Of a stretch of 64,000 nt of DNA, positions 38,420-46,309 are shown piece after piece. This DNA is from a virus. The notes under the pieces were generated by a model. It had not been told where the DNA came from and ran no database searches. It saw only the letters and a program-made list of their open reading frames with translations. Location of the stretch: positions 1 through 64,000 of the IMG/VR virus record IMGVR_UViG_3300042464_000635; one strand, written 5' to 3'. Position numbers and translations under genes: made by a program. Numbering within the stretch: the first letter of the stretch is position 1; every line of letters starts with the position of its first letter.

Positions 38420-39894
38420 GCTCCTTCAGCAAATACGGCACCGACAGCGTCGTACCTTTCAGTGTAAACAGCGTCACGCATAACCCCTACAGGCGTAATT
38501 ACCCCGCCAGTAAGCACAGCTTTCAGGATTGAAGGGCTGCACCCGGAGACCAGGCAAGTTCCCGTGTCATGCATTTTCATAGGTACGTTGCCGCTAGAGC
38601 TAACATTCCAGAAGACAAGTTCCGGCAAGGAATACCCTGCTTGAGCATACTTGATTCGCACCGCCTCAAAGTTTGTCACTGAGTTGTTTCTGCAGCAGGA
38701 ATCAAACTGCATGTCTGAGACAATGATGAGCTTGCGAGGCATTTCCCCTTCAGGAATATGGTTCCTCGTTGCGGTAGCCAACACAAGATCGAAGACTGCT
38801 TGCAGGTCTGTATTCATGTCCCACTTGGCTCGACTAAGGTTATTAACACGCTCAGCAATGTTTCTCCCGGTGACAGACTGCAGCTTCGGGCTTCCTGAGA
38901 AGGTTAGGAACTTATCCTTCCATGCCCCGGTGTTACGCTCAGCGATGTACATCGCCAGCGAGATTGAAACCGCCATGGGCATGCCGCCGTTCTGGCCCAT
39001 AGACCCCGAGACATCAGCAACTACAAGGCCGTTTAGCTGCTCTCCCTCCATGTAGTTGGGTAGAGCCTCCCACATTAAGTTTAGAGTCTGATCGCTCTTT
39101 TCACCCCCGTAAAGGTACTTGTGCACGATTTCGTAAGGGTAGATCGTACCGGCATTGATTTTTGCCTCACCTTTCTCTACCGAGTCAAGGTAGGATTGGT
39201 AACGGTTGCCGTCGCGCTTTGCAAAGGCTTTGCGGTACATAAACCCTGCGCGAGAGGGCAACACACCGTAGTCAATGCTTTCCCACTCACGGGCACACAT
39301 TGGCTGCTCAACAATCTTGACTTGTGACCTGAGGGCAGTCAGAGCCTTGCGGTACTGCCTCTCGGTCCAACCCATTTCCTTGGCGATAAGGCGGCCAACT
39401 CGCTTGGATTCTTGGCTCGATGCGTTAATGGAAGGCAGCCACTTTGCCAGAAGTGAAACGGACTTTCCAATTTCCGTGTTTAGATCGGCGTTAAGCTGTT
39501 CTTTAATCACTTCGAGTGCAACGTTCCACACGGAAGTTCCTTCGAGTGCAACAAGGTCGTCCCAGCGCCCGTACTGTGGAATTAGCCCGACGAGTTTCTC
39601 ACCGACAGCGGTGTCATTGCGGACGAGTTCCTTAAAAACTTCTCGAAAGATCTTTCGCTCTCCCTGGCCCCCACGAATGTCGCGTGCCCAAAATAAGATT
39701 CGAGTTGCGGTCTCAGGGGCGACGGCATAAGCAAGATTGAATAGGCGAGTTGCTTCGCTGATGTTGTCACGGCAAGCTGCAATCTTTCCAAAAAGGTCCA
39801 GGCACTTAGACTCGGTGGACTTGTATGCCTTTGCACCGTTTGCAGTGGTAGTTTGGTTAAACTCGTTTTCGAGTGCGTTTAAAAAGGTTGTCAT
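38416..39894 (-). CDS. DUF2828/Ro-like protein with vWA domain
   Basis: 492 aa from the ATG at 39894. The N-terminal helical-repeat part (LFGKIAACRDNISEATRLF, ATRILFWARDIRGGQGERK) leads to a C-terminal vWA domain with the MIDAS site VVADVSGSM near residue 295 and IIVSDMQFDS further on. The layout matches DUF2828 and the related TROVE module of Ro60, which bind misfolded or Y RNAs. In bacteria Ro proteins travel with RNA-repair genes. An RNA-chaperone role fits this window but is inference. Confidence 0.75.
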   Translation of the reverse strand: MTTFLNALENEFNQTTTANGAKAYKSTESKCLDLFGKIAACRDNISEATRLFNLAYAVAPETATRILFWARDIRGGQGERKIFREVFKELVRNDTAVGEKLVGLIPQYGRWDDLVALEGTSVWNVALEVIKEQLNADLNTEIGKSVSLLAKWLPSINASSQESKRVGRLIAKEMGWTERQYRKALTALRSQVKIVEQPMCAREWESIDYGVLPSRAGFMYRKAFAKRDGNRYQSYLDSVEKGEAKINAGTIYPYEIVHKYLYGGEKSDQTLNLMWEALPNYMEGEQLNGLVVADVSGSMGQNGGMPMAVSISLAMYIAERNTGAWKDKFLTFSGSPKLQSVTGRNIAERVNNLSRAKWDMNTDLQAVFDLVLATATRNHIPEGEMPRKLIIVSDMQFDSCCRNNSVTNFEAVRIKYAQAGYSLPELVFWNVSSSGNVPMKMHDTGTCLVSGCSPSILKAVLTGGVITPVGVMRDAVYTERYDAVGAVFAEGA

Positions 39895-40000
39895 TTTCTC
39901 AAGTTGATTGTTTGTTTGGATACAAATTAAAGCTGTATCAACTTTGCTCCCGTCCAAATGAACTAAGGGAACTTTAGTGGGTTTACAGTGGTAGCTTCAC

Positions 40001-40504
40001 TCACCAAGAGGCACGGTACACGAAAGTCCAACTCCAGTCTCCATCAGGGATAGCAGGGTGGTTGAGGACTTTCTCCAGGACTTTGACTGTGTGTTCAAGG
40101 TCGGCGTAGTAATTCTCACCGTAGTCTGTCGAGCCGAAGAAGAATCCCCCTTCGGTGGGTAGGATCTCCGCAGGGTTTACTGTGTTTGTTTCCGCAGGGG
40201 TGTCCCTACTTTCGAGGAGTTTTTTGCACCGAGAGAGAAGTTCTACCAAGTCGTCTCGGCCAACATCAATGTCTTCGCAGTTGTCTTCCCCCTCAGATAG
40301 ATCCACAAAGAACTTGTGAATGTGGTTGGCTTTACGCCAGTAAGCAACTTCGACTCGCGTGTAAAGACTGTTGCGCCTAACGGCTGCAAAGTCGGTCAGA
40401 CCCAAAGCTGTTACAATCTTGTTTTACGTTTCTTTTTCTTCGTCGGACGAATGGTCGTAGTTGCCAAGGTATTTCTCAGCGTAAAGGTAGGAGTCAAGTC
40501 CCAT
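40001..40504 (-). pseudogene. MGLDxYLY family gene with an in-frame TAA
   Basis: The family starts MGLDxYLY and continues with YWRKANxIHKWFV, then GFFFGSTDYxEYY. Here MGLDSYLYAEKYLG opens at 40504, an ochre TAA stands at codon 27, and the same frame resumes with VEVAYWRKANHIHKFFVDL and GFFFGSTDYGENYYADL. Unlike the other broken genes this is a substitution, not an indel. A TTG at 40405 could restart translation. Pseudogene, point error or readthrough. Confidence 0.65.
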
Positions 40505-40553
40505 GGTTTTGCGAGGTTGGTTGATCAGGAGTTTGGGTCGGACGGCGGTGCAA

Positions 40554-40763
40554 TCAGCGCAGGTTGTCCGTACCTGCGATCTCTTCTTGAAGACGTTCAA
40601 TAGCTCCACGAACCATACCTTCCCAGAAGGAAGGGTCAAAGGCAAGGTCAACGCCCCTATCTACCCATTCCTCAATTTTCGTTTCGTGAATGGTGTCGCG
40701 TCCAGACTTTGTGAATCGGCCACGGGACTCGTTCCAAATCTGGCCAAAGTTGTCGAAGTTCAT
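40554..40763 (-). CDS. hypothetical protein
   Basis: 69 aa, acidic, aromatic start (MNFDNFGQIWNES). Context AACAAAACA(ATG). Overlaps the upstream stop. Not recognised. Confidence 0.6.
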   Translation of the reverse strand: MNFDNFGQIWNESRGRFTKSGRDTIHETKIEEWVDRGVDLAFDPSFWEGMVRGAIERLQEEIAGTDNLR

Positions 40764-41149
40764 TGTTTTGTTAAGAAGTAGAGTTGCGGTTGTTGGTTTT
40801 CCTCGTACCGTGAGTAGCCGATAAAGTCACCCTTATCGCCGGCTACCCACGGTGAAATCCATTCAAAGAACTTTTGAATCTCTCCCTGGTAGTTCTTAAT
40901 GTCGCCTTTTCCTAGAATCGCCCATTGCTTCGAGATCGTGTCTCGTTCCAGGAACTTGCAGTGTGTTCGTGGAGTGTAATAGCTGCCGTCACTGAAAAGC
41001 CAACCCCAGCGGTCTGGAAGGTCCTTCAGGGCCTCTCTTTTCGAGTCTTCGTCGAGCTTTCCGCACATTGCCTTGAGAACGGTAATGACGTCGTCGGGTG
41101 TCGATGCTTTGAGGTCAACGTTGACGTAAATCTCTGTATACATTCCCAT
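40760..41149 (-). CDS. MGMYTEIYVN family phage protein
   Basis: 129 aa. MGMYTEIYVNVDLK, PDRWGWLFSDGSYYTP and WISPWVAGDKGDFIGYSRYE are landmarks of a phage/bacterial hypothetical family I recognise by its first ten residues. Function unknown. Promoter at 41206-41234. Confidence 0.8.
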   Translation of the reverse strand: MGMYTEIYVNVDLKASTPDDVITVLKAMCGKLDEDSKREALKDLPDRWGWLFSDGSYYTPRTHCKFLERDTISKQWAILGKGDIKNYQGEIQKFFEWISPWVAGDKGDFIGYSRYEENQQPQLYFLTKQ

Positions 41150-41205
41150 GTTTTCTTTGCGGTTTTCTTTGGGTTATGGTGCCAGTGCGATGGTTTTGTA
41201 AGGGT

Positions 41206-41234
41206 ATACTAGCGTGTTTGCTACGGGGAAGCAA
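41206..41234 (-). promoter_or_regulatory. promoter module, TTGCTT-17-TAGTAT
   Basis: -35 TTGCTT (41229-41234), -10 TAGTAT (41206-41211). Dyad TTGCT-tccccgt-AGCAA begins in the -35: another arm variant with pairing kept. Drives 40760-41149. Confidence 0.7.
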
Positions 41235-41268
41235 GGGGCGGCTTCCCGCCCTTACCCCCGGACCACAC

Positions 41269-42087
41269 TCACTTCGTGTTAAAAACACCCTCAGAAAGGG
41301 AGAGCACGTTGGCACCGTTAATCAGAATTTTCTGAATACTGCCGTTTTTCATGGCTTCACGGAGAACCTCAAGACGTTGGTACTCAAGAGACTGCGAAGT
41401 CACTGTGGATGCCAGTGCCTTGTTTTCCTCGGCCTTAAGTTGAGCTGTTTCAGTCTTAACTTGCTGCTCTTTTAGGCCAGATTGGGCGGCAACTACACGA
41501 TTCACCGATGCCACCAAGTCGTCCGGTAAGTCAGCTTTGCCTACGATGGTGGAGTCGACGGTTATTCTACCGTCAAGGCCGTTCTTTCGAAGAGCTTCGG
41601 ACAGGTTGGTTTTGATTGTGTCTTGAATCTGTTCTAGGCTGCTGTTTACAGCTAGTGCGGGGAACTCATCGACAGACTGATTTACGGCGGATGTAATCAA
41701 CCTGGAAATGTAGCTGGACATTAGTTGAAGCTGACCATTTTCGGCAATCCCGTGATTAGTCAGATCGTAGTTGGTGAAGAACTCGTAAAGGGAGTTAGGG
41801 TTGATGCTGTATGTTACAGTAACATCCATCTCTTTCATGATGGTGTTGTCCTTGGTCTTCGGGCGAAGGTCGTTTGCAGTTACCGTGATCTTTCGGGTGT
41901 TGAACACCTTAATGGATCCGAACCCGTCGTACTTAATGCCTGGTGTCAGAACCTCGTTTTTCACTTGGCCGTCGAAACCGACATAGAGCCCGTTTTCACC
42001 GGTGTTGATCGTAGTGAACTGACCAGCGGTGAGGGCGAGAAGGAGAGCACCGGCACCAACGCCGATACCAATTTTTGCGAGTGACAT
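41269..42087 (-). CDS. SPFH/prohibitin-like protein
   Basis: 272 aa. One N-terminal membrane helix (6-22), then the band-7 domain (TPGIKYDGFGSIKVFNTRK, MDVTVTYSINP, LITSAVNQSVDEF) and a C-terminal charged coiled coil (KEQQVKTETAQLKAEENKAL). SPFH proteins form membrane-bound ring scaffolds. Phage copies are known, and a role in protecting the membrane or host protease control is conjecture. Confidence 0.8.
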   Translation of the reverse strand: MSLAKIGIGVGAGALLLALTAGQFTTINTGENGLYVGFDGQVKNEVLTPGIKYDGFGSIKVFNTRKITVTANDLRPKTKDNTIMKEMDVTVTYSINPNSLYEFFTNYDLTNHGIAENGQLQLMSSYISRLITSAVNQSVDEFPALAVNSSLEQIQDTIKTNLSEALRKNGLDGRITVDSTIVGKADLPDDLVASVNRVVAAQSGLKEQQVKTETAQLKAEENKALASTVTSQSLEYQRLEVLREAMKNGSIQKILINGANVLSLSEGVFNTK

Positions 42088-42132
42088 TTTGAATGTGATT
42101 TTGAATGTGAGTGGTTTGGAATTAAGGCTGAG

Positions 42133-42294
42133 CTAGTCTTTAGTTACACCGGCGTAAATAAACGCACATGCAACACAAAGGAGGAGTGCGAGCGGTACAA
42201 TTTTGAGGAAGAACACCACTGGAAGTCCCCTCAAAAGAAGAATGAGCAAGAGTAGCGATGCTCCAGCAGCGACACCAAGAACTCGTATTAGCAT
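42133..42294 (-). CDS. 53-aa membrane protein
   Basis: ATG at 42294. Two hydrophobic helices (4-21 and 25-49) cover almost all of it. Follows 42316-42660 in the operon and precedes the SPFH gene, so perhaps a partner in the membrane. Confidence 0.55.
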   Translation of the reverse strand: MLIRVLGVAAGASLLLLILLLRGLPVVFFLKIVPLALLLCVACAFIYAGVTKD

Positions 42295-42315
42295 GTGGGG
42301 TTACAGGGTAGGGAG

Positions 42316-42660
42316 CTAAGCAATTTTCCAGTCTTCAGCGTCACGAAACTCAAGGGACTCAAACCCGTCGTAGTCCGTAACCCTAAACATAACCCCTTCA
42401 GGTACCCAGTAAATTGAAAGTTTTCCTGCGCCACCACCGTAAAAGTAGGACTCGGGGTAAACGGACTCAACGTACTCTGGAATGGAGTCTCGGCGGTCGT
42501 CTTCAACCATGTGCACCAGGGTGGGGTCGAACAACAGAAAGTTTTCGAGACCGTCGTTACCCTCACCATCACTGGAGTTCCATGTGCTCCAACCAGCGCC
42601 AAAGCCTGGGCTATATAACACGGCGACTTTGCCGTCTCGAACTACTCTGTCAGCTTTCAT
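42316..42660 (-). CDS. conserved phage hypothetical protein
   Basis: 114 aa. KVAVLYSPGFGAGWSTWN and IYWVPEGVMFRVTDYDGFE are typical of a widespread family of phage/bacterial unknowns. Overlaps the upstream gene by 11 nt. Confidence 0.75.
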   Translation of the reverse strand: MKADRVVRDGKVAVLYSPGFGAGWSTWNSSDGEGNDGLENFLLFDPTLVHMVEDDRRDSIPEYVESVYPESYFYGGGAGKLSIYWVPEGVMFRVTDYDGFESLEFRDAEDWKIA

Positions 42661-42874
42661 TTCGGTTAAAGTGTGTTACAAGGAAGGTTTCTTGGTTTTC
42701 GTAGGCCTTAGCGAGAGCTTCGCCCTCAGCTTGAAGGAGCCTTACGAGGTCAAACTGTCCGCGATCAAGGAGGAGATGACATTGCACGGAAAGGTCCCAT
42801 AGTCGAGTCTGAATTGCATCGCCAAGGGAAAACGCCTTACCATGTAAGGCAGTGTCGTAGGGGTTGGGGTTCAT
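42650..42874 (-). CDS. hypothetical protein
   Basis: 74 aa, helical, with a Cys-His pair in SVQCHLLLDRG. Not recognised. Confidence 0.6.
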   Translation of the reverse strand: MNPNPYDTALHGKAFSLGDAIQTRLWDLSVQCHLLLDRGQFDLVRLLQAEGEALAKAYENQETFLVTHFNRNES

Positions 42875-42892
42875 AAGTTAAGGGTTGGGAGA

Positions 42893-43630
42893 CTAAGCAA
42901 ACTGAACAAGGGTTTGTTCTTCCAGGTTCCACACACAGAGGCGAGCGTGCGCCGGGTCAAAACTTTTCTGAGTGCTACCACCCATCTGACCGTCGAGAAC
43001 CAGGCTCCTCTCGCTCGTGTGAACGTGGTGGTAGTGTCCTGCGACACGAACCCAGGTCCGATCGCATTCCTCTTCCCACCAAAAGACACGAGTCTCATCT
43101 TGAGGGTACACCGCACCGGGACGGCGAGGACCAAATAGCATGTAGTCCTTGGCTTTTCTCGTAACCTCATTCACACGGTATACTCCTGTGTAAGACGGCG
43201 GAACAAGAACCCACTTCGGAAACATCGCGTGAGCACAACGGTACTCGGTCCCTCGGGAATCTCGCAAGGCAACCCCGTAGGGAAAAGTTTCCAGCCAGGC
43301 AGAGACTTCCTCAATAGGGATACCTGCGTCTGAGAAGTCTTGCACAGTACGCTCAAAGCCCTCTTTAAGAACCACGTTGTTCCCGCGAGCGTAACGCTCC
43401 AGCTTGTTTTGGTGGTTGCTTCGAAGCACAATCGCCCCTTCTTCCACGGCTTGGCTGACAGCTTTATACACACCTGCGCTGTCGCTTGTTTCCATACGAG
43501 AGTCAAAAAGGTCTCCGAGGAAAATTGGTGTGCAATTTGCTCCTCTGCAATAATCGAGTGCTTTGAGCAAGGGCTTTCTCTGAGAGTGTAGGTCGCCGAT
43601 GAAGGCAAAATTGGAAGTAACGTTATTCAT
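42893..43630 (-). CDS. metallophosphoesterase, leaderless
   Basis: 245 aa. GDLHS (12-16), GDLFDSR near 39 and GHYHHVH near 201 give most of the calcineurin-like metal ligands, but the GNH motif reads SNHQNKL, losing the usual Gly only. Similar to phage phosphoesterases with roles in phosphate-ester hydrolysis. The ATG lies 6 nt after a -10 TATAGT, the leaderless pattern. Confidence 0.8.
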   Translation of the reverse strand: MNNVTSNFAFIGDLHSQRKPLLKALDYCRGANCTPIFLGDLFDSRMETSDSAGVYKAVSQAVEEGAIVLRSNHQNKLERYARGNNVVLKEGFERTVQDFSDAGIPIEEVSAWLETFPYGVALRDSRGTEYRCAHAMFPKWVLVPPSYTGVYRVNEVTRKAKDYMLFGPRRPGAVYPQDETRVFWWEEECDRTWVRVAGHYHHVHTSERSLVLDGQMGGSTQKSFDPAHARLCVWNLEEQTLVQFA

Positions 43631-43636
43631 GATATT

Positions 43637-43665
43637 ACTATAGCGTTTTCCGTCTAAGAAGCAAG
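43637..43665 (-). promoter_or_regulatory. promoter module with leaderless start
   Basis: -10 TATAGT (43637-43642), -35 CTTGCT at 17 nt or TTGCTT at 16 nt. Upstream GGGCGGTTTCCCCCC. Six nt to the phosphoesterase ATG. Confidence 0.75.
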
Positions 43666-43680
43666 GGGGGGAAACCGCCC

Positions 43681-44010
43681 TTAGCCACGTAGAAATCCTT
43701 TGTGTTGTGCAGGCTCGCGACGGGTGGGCCTTTTTCTGGCGACAGCAGGTGCTGAGACAACCGGGGATGGCGCAGGAGACTCTGCAAGAGCAAGGGGTTG
43801 GACCGGTGACGGTGGCTCCTCCAGGGCATTAAGCAGTGCCTTCAGGGCAACGACAAGGTGGGGTCTTAGAGCCTTGACAGCCTTACTCGCAAGGCCAAAA
43901 AGGAGAACGGACCACGCAATCGTAGTCAGTGCCGCGTTCACGGCTCTGTTACCAACAACCACGTAGTTGACTCTGCGCAAGGGTTCAAGAAAGGTTTTCA
44001 TTTTCTTCAA
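43681..44010 (-). CDS. membrane-anchored Pro-rich protein
   Basis: 109 aa. Basic start, one membrane helix (about 24-42), an amphipathic helix, then a Pro/Ala-rich and basic tail (PPSPVQPLALAESPAPSP). Promoter at 44057-44085. Confidence 0.6.
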   Translation of the reverse strand: MKKMKTFLEPLRRVNYVVVGNRAVNAALTTIAWSVLLFGLASKAVKALRPHLVVALKALLNALEEPPSPVQPLALAESPAPSPVVSAPAVARKRPTRREPAQHKGFLRG

Positions 44011-44056
44011 GAAAGGTTTCTGAGAGTTCGTTGTAGAGGGTGAACTCCCTAAAGCT

Positions 44057-44085
44057 AGTATAGCCCATTTGCCCCGAAAAGCAAA
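44057..44085 (-). promoter_or_regulatory. promoter module, TTTGCT-17-TATACT
   Basis: -35 TTTGCT (44080-44085), -10 TATACT (44057-44062). Dyad TTTGC-ttttcggg-GCAAA. Drives 43681-44010. Confidence 0.7.
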
Positions 44086-44103
44086 GGGGGAAAACCGTCC
44101 CCT

Positions 44104-44301
44104 TTACCTCTGGCTTGGGCTGTTCGACGTAAAATGTGCCCTTAAGCGAGCCATAATGGCCATGTTCGCCTTAGACAGAGCCATGTCCAAGGTAGCCTTT
44201 TCTCCGACCTTGGCTTCGGTGGTGGACGACCCTCGAAGCCGTAGAGCGGAAAGGCGACGAGCAGCACACGAGGCGATGTTTAACCACTGCAGCGAGGTCA
44301 T
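44104..44301 (-). CDS. small Ala/Arg-rich protein
   Basis: 65 aa. Its ATG overlaps the macro-domain gene stop as ATGA, which favours this frame over two other open frames in the region. A helix (LDMALSKANMAIMARLRAH) dominates. Not recognised. Confidence 0.5.
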   Translation of the reverse strand: MTSLQWLNIASCAARRLSALRLRGSSTTEAKVGEKATLDMALSKANMAIMARLRAHFTSNSPSQR

Positions 44302-44807
44302 CGCACGTACCGTACGAGAGTGACTTCCGCAATATCGTGGCAGGATAGGGAGAAACTTTCAAGCATTTTTACTATCGTGTCTTCGTTACCGCCAGCGAGA
44401 CCGCACCCAATGTATGGGAATCCTACCGCAAACTTCCCGTCCAGTGGCGCAGCCATGGCGCCGCTCCTCAAAAAAGTTTGAAAACTTTTGAGAAAGTCTC
44501 GGAAAAAGTCATACTCGAAAATGTCTTTGCCCCTTCCGTAAGAGTACTGAGTATATGCGTTGACAATGTAGAAAGTATGGTTACCGCTCCCTTGAACCTG
44601 TGCCAGGGTAAAACGACCGAGTTTGCCCCGGTCCCCTGCCCGAGTGGAAAGGTCAACGTTCGCTGCTTCAGGGTGCTCACGGCTAATTTGCCCCGCGATG
44701 CCTGAAGCCATCTTATTAAAACAATTAGCGCCGTGGACAATTATGTCAAACTGACCCTTGCGAGCCAGCACTAACAGGTCTCCGTTGGCCCTATAAAGTG
44801 TACTCAT
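44298..44807 (-). CDS. macro-domain protein (ADP-ribose binding)
   Basis: 169 aa. GDLLVLARKGQFDIIVHGAN with CFNKMASGIAGQI (9-41) is the macro-domain ADP-ribose pocket, VGFPYIGCGLAGG near 132-144 the second loop. This subgroup resembles Poa1p-type ADP-ribose-1''-phosphate phosphatases, which process a by-product of tRNA splicing; de-ADP-ribosylation of proteins or nucleic acids as counter-defence is the other common role. Both fit this phage. Confidence 0.8.
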   Translation of the reverse strand: MSTLYRANGDLLVLARKGQFDIIVHGANCFNKMASGIAGQISREHPEAANVDLSTRAGDRGKLGRFTLAQVQGSGNHTFYIVNAYTQYSYGRGKDIFEYDFFRDFLKSFQTFLRSGAMAAPLDGKFAVGFPYIGCGLAGGNEDTIVKMLESFSLSCHDIAEVTLVRYVR

Positions 44808-44811
44808 ACGG

Positions 44812-44979
44812 TTAATTGGGTTTCAGACCCAAAAATATAAGGTTGCAAAGTGCTACTACGGTGGTCAAAAAATTAAAGGAAGCCCACCCTAGTTTATTTT
44901 CCCTGTAACGTACGAGACCCAAAAATATGGACACCCACATTATAAACATCCAGATGATCGCGGAGAGTAGTGGAGACAT
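44812..44979 (-). CDS. 55-aa membrane protein
   Basis: ATG at 44979. Two hydrophobic helices (about 3-22 and 37-52) separated by a charged RYRENK turn. Immediately upstream of the macro gene. Confidence 0.55.
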   Translation of the reverse strand: MSPLLSAIIWMFIMWVSIFLGLVRYRENKLGWASFNFLTTVVALCNLIFLGLKPN

Positions 44980-45026
44980 TTTGACGAGTGATGAGTTAGC
45001 CAGAGAGGCTGGGGCAGAGTTTTGTG

Positions 45027-45305
45027 TTAATGCGGGTACTTAGGTGAACTACCAAAGTCCTCATCGTCGTACTCGACGAAAAGGTTAAGTTCCCAGAAGT
45101 TAAACTCTTCCTCGATTTTATTTTTAGCCCTACAGTACTCAGGTTCTGTCATGCAGCCAGGGTTTTGGTAAAGAACCTTAAGTTCTTCGAGTGCACTCTG
45201 GAGATTGCGAATGTACTCGAACTGGTAAGTTCGTCGTTTGTATTGGGCCAGGGTTTCTTGAATCCCGTCAGGATACGTGAAAGTTTCAGTGAGAGGGTCA
45301 AACAA
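45027..45305 (-). CDS. hypothetical protein
   Basis: 92 aa, helical, acidic C-terminus (EYDDEDFGSS). Not recognised. Confidence 0.65.
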   Translation of the reverse strand: MFDPLTETFTYPDGIQETLAQYKRRTYQFEYIRNLQSALEELKVLYQNPGCMTEPEYCRAKNKIEEEFNFWELNLFVEYDDEDFGSSPKYPH

Positions 45306-45376
45306 GATTCGGTCTTCTGGATTTATCCTTTTGGGTGGTTGTGTATATGGGGGTTGAAATGGCTCGGTTTAGGGTG

Positions 45377-45589
45377 CTAGGAAACTTTCGAGTGATCGAC
45401 GGGGTAAGAAATCCAAATGTAGTTGTCAGACCCGTCTTTGTATCCTCGGGAACCGTCGCTTGCGGTGTCAAACTGAACCCACGGTTTTCCGGACTCCCTG
45501 CAGAAGCCCCCGTTCCAGTCTCTTCGATCGCTTATATAGCCGAAGGCACCGATGGCTACACTGAACAGGGCTATGGCAAGTAGTTCCAT
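45377..45589 (-). CDS. membrane-anchored GRGYK-motif protein
   Basis: 70 aa from the ATG at 45589. A short membrane helix (2-19), then GKPWVQFDTASDGSRGYK and YIWISYPVDHS. This recalls a phage family with CxxCG-W--FD----GGRGYKC-----WISYPVD, here with most zinc-binding Cys lost. Confidence 0.65.
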   Translation of the reverse strand: MELLAIALFSVAIGAFGYISDRRDWNGGFCRESGKPWVQFDTASDGSRGYKDGSDNYIWISYPVDHSKVS

Positions 45590-45671
45590 TTTTGAGATTT
45601 GTGCTTTGCGGTTTGAATTGGAGAATGTCACCAAGGGTGTGTCTCTGGTTTCAATCATTAGGATATTTGCT

Positions 45672-45941
45672 TCAGGTGTCCCCATCTACCCCATTTGTGG
45701 ACATCTGTTTGATGCGCCCTAAAACATACCCCTTTAGAAAGATTAGAAAGGTTGAACGAAGTGGAGTGTCGCTCAAGACCACTGCCGCAATACGCTTCGT
45801 TGACGAAGAACGAGCACCTTCAACAGACGCGGTGAAAAATGCGGTGTCATCTTTGGTCATTGGCCAAACGGCCAGGAAATCAGTTAAGGCACTATTCCAG
45901 TATATCTTGTCGGTTGCCGTTAACGGGGGGGGGAGTTCCAT
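45672..45941 (-). CDS. hypothetical protein (paralogue of the next gene)
   Basis: 89 aa. LSDTPLRSTFLIFLKGYVLGRI resembles GSVSEIFLKGFASGRI in 45943-46215, as if the two share an FLKGxxxGRI helix. One nt apart, so probably an old duplication. Function unknown. Confidence 0.6.
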   Translation of the reverse strand: MELPPPLTATDKIYWNSALTDFLAVWPMTKDDTAFFTASVEGARSSSTKRIAAVVLSDTPLRSTFLIFLKGYVLGRIKQMSTNGVDGDT

Positions 45942-45942
45942 C

Positions 45943-46215
45943 TTAAGGACGTGTGTAGTTGCCGAACGAGTCGTAATTTGCGGTTGCGTGTCGGAATCGC
46001 TCTAGGTCCTCAACCCTTTCATCCAAGTCGGAGAGATCGCGGGAAAGTTGCTCAAATAGTGAAATCCGACCGGAAGCAAACCCCTTCAGGAAAATTTCAG
46101 AGACGGAGCCTAGGCGGACGTCGTCTTCAGGTGTTTGACACCATAAGGTGCGAAAGGCTTCAATCGCTTCGGGAGTAGTGCCCTGAGGGTAGTTGTACGA
46201 GGTTGGGGCGGACAT
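45943..46215 (-). CDS. hypothetical protein
   Basis: 90 aa. PEAIEAFRTLWCQTPEDDVR, the FLKGFASGRI helix, and a coiled-coil-like acidic helix (LSRDLSDLDERVEDLERF). Promoter at 46248-46276. Confidence 0.65.
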   Translation of the reverse strand: MSAPTSYNYPQGTTPEAIEAFRTLWCQTPEDDVRLGSVSEIFLKGFASGRISLFEQLSRDLSDLDERVEDLERFRHATANYDSFGNYTRP

Positions 46216-46247
46216 TTAGGTTTGGCGGAGGATAAACTAACTCATTT

Positions 46248-46276
46248 ATTATAGCGTTTTGCCCCCGGAGAAACAA
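46248..46276 (-). promoter_or_regulatory. promoter module, TTGTTT-17-TATAAT
   Basis: -35 TTGTTT (46271-46276), -10 TATAAT (46248-46253); GGGCGGTTTCCCGCCC hairpin upstream, spacer without a dyad. Drives 45943-46215 and 45672-45941. Confidence 0.8.
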
Positions 46277-46309
46277 GGGCGGGAAACCGCCCTTAGGGGC
46301 AATTCACCC

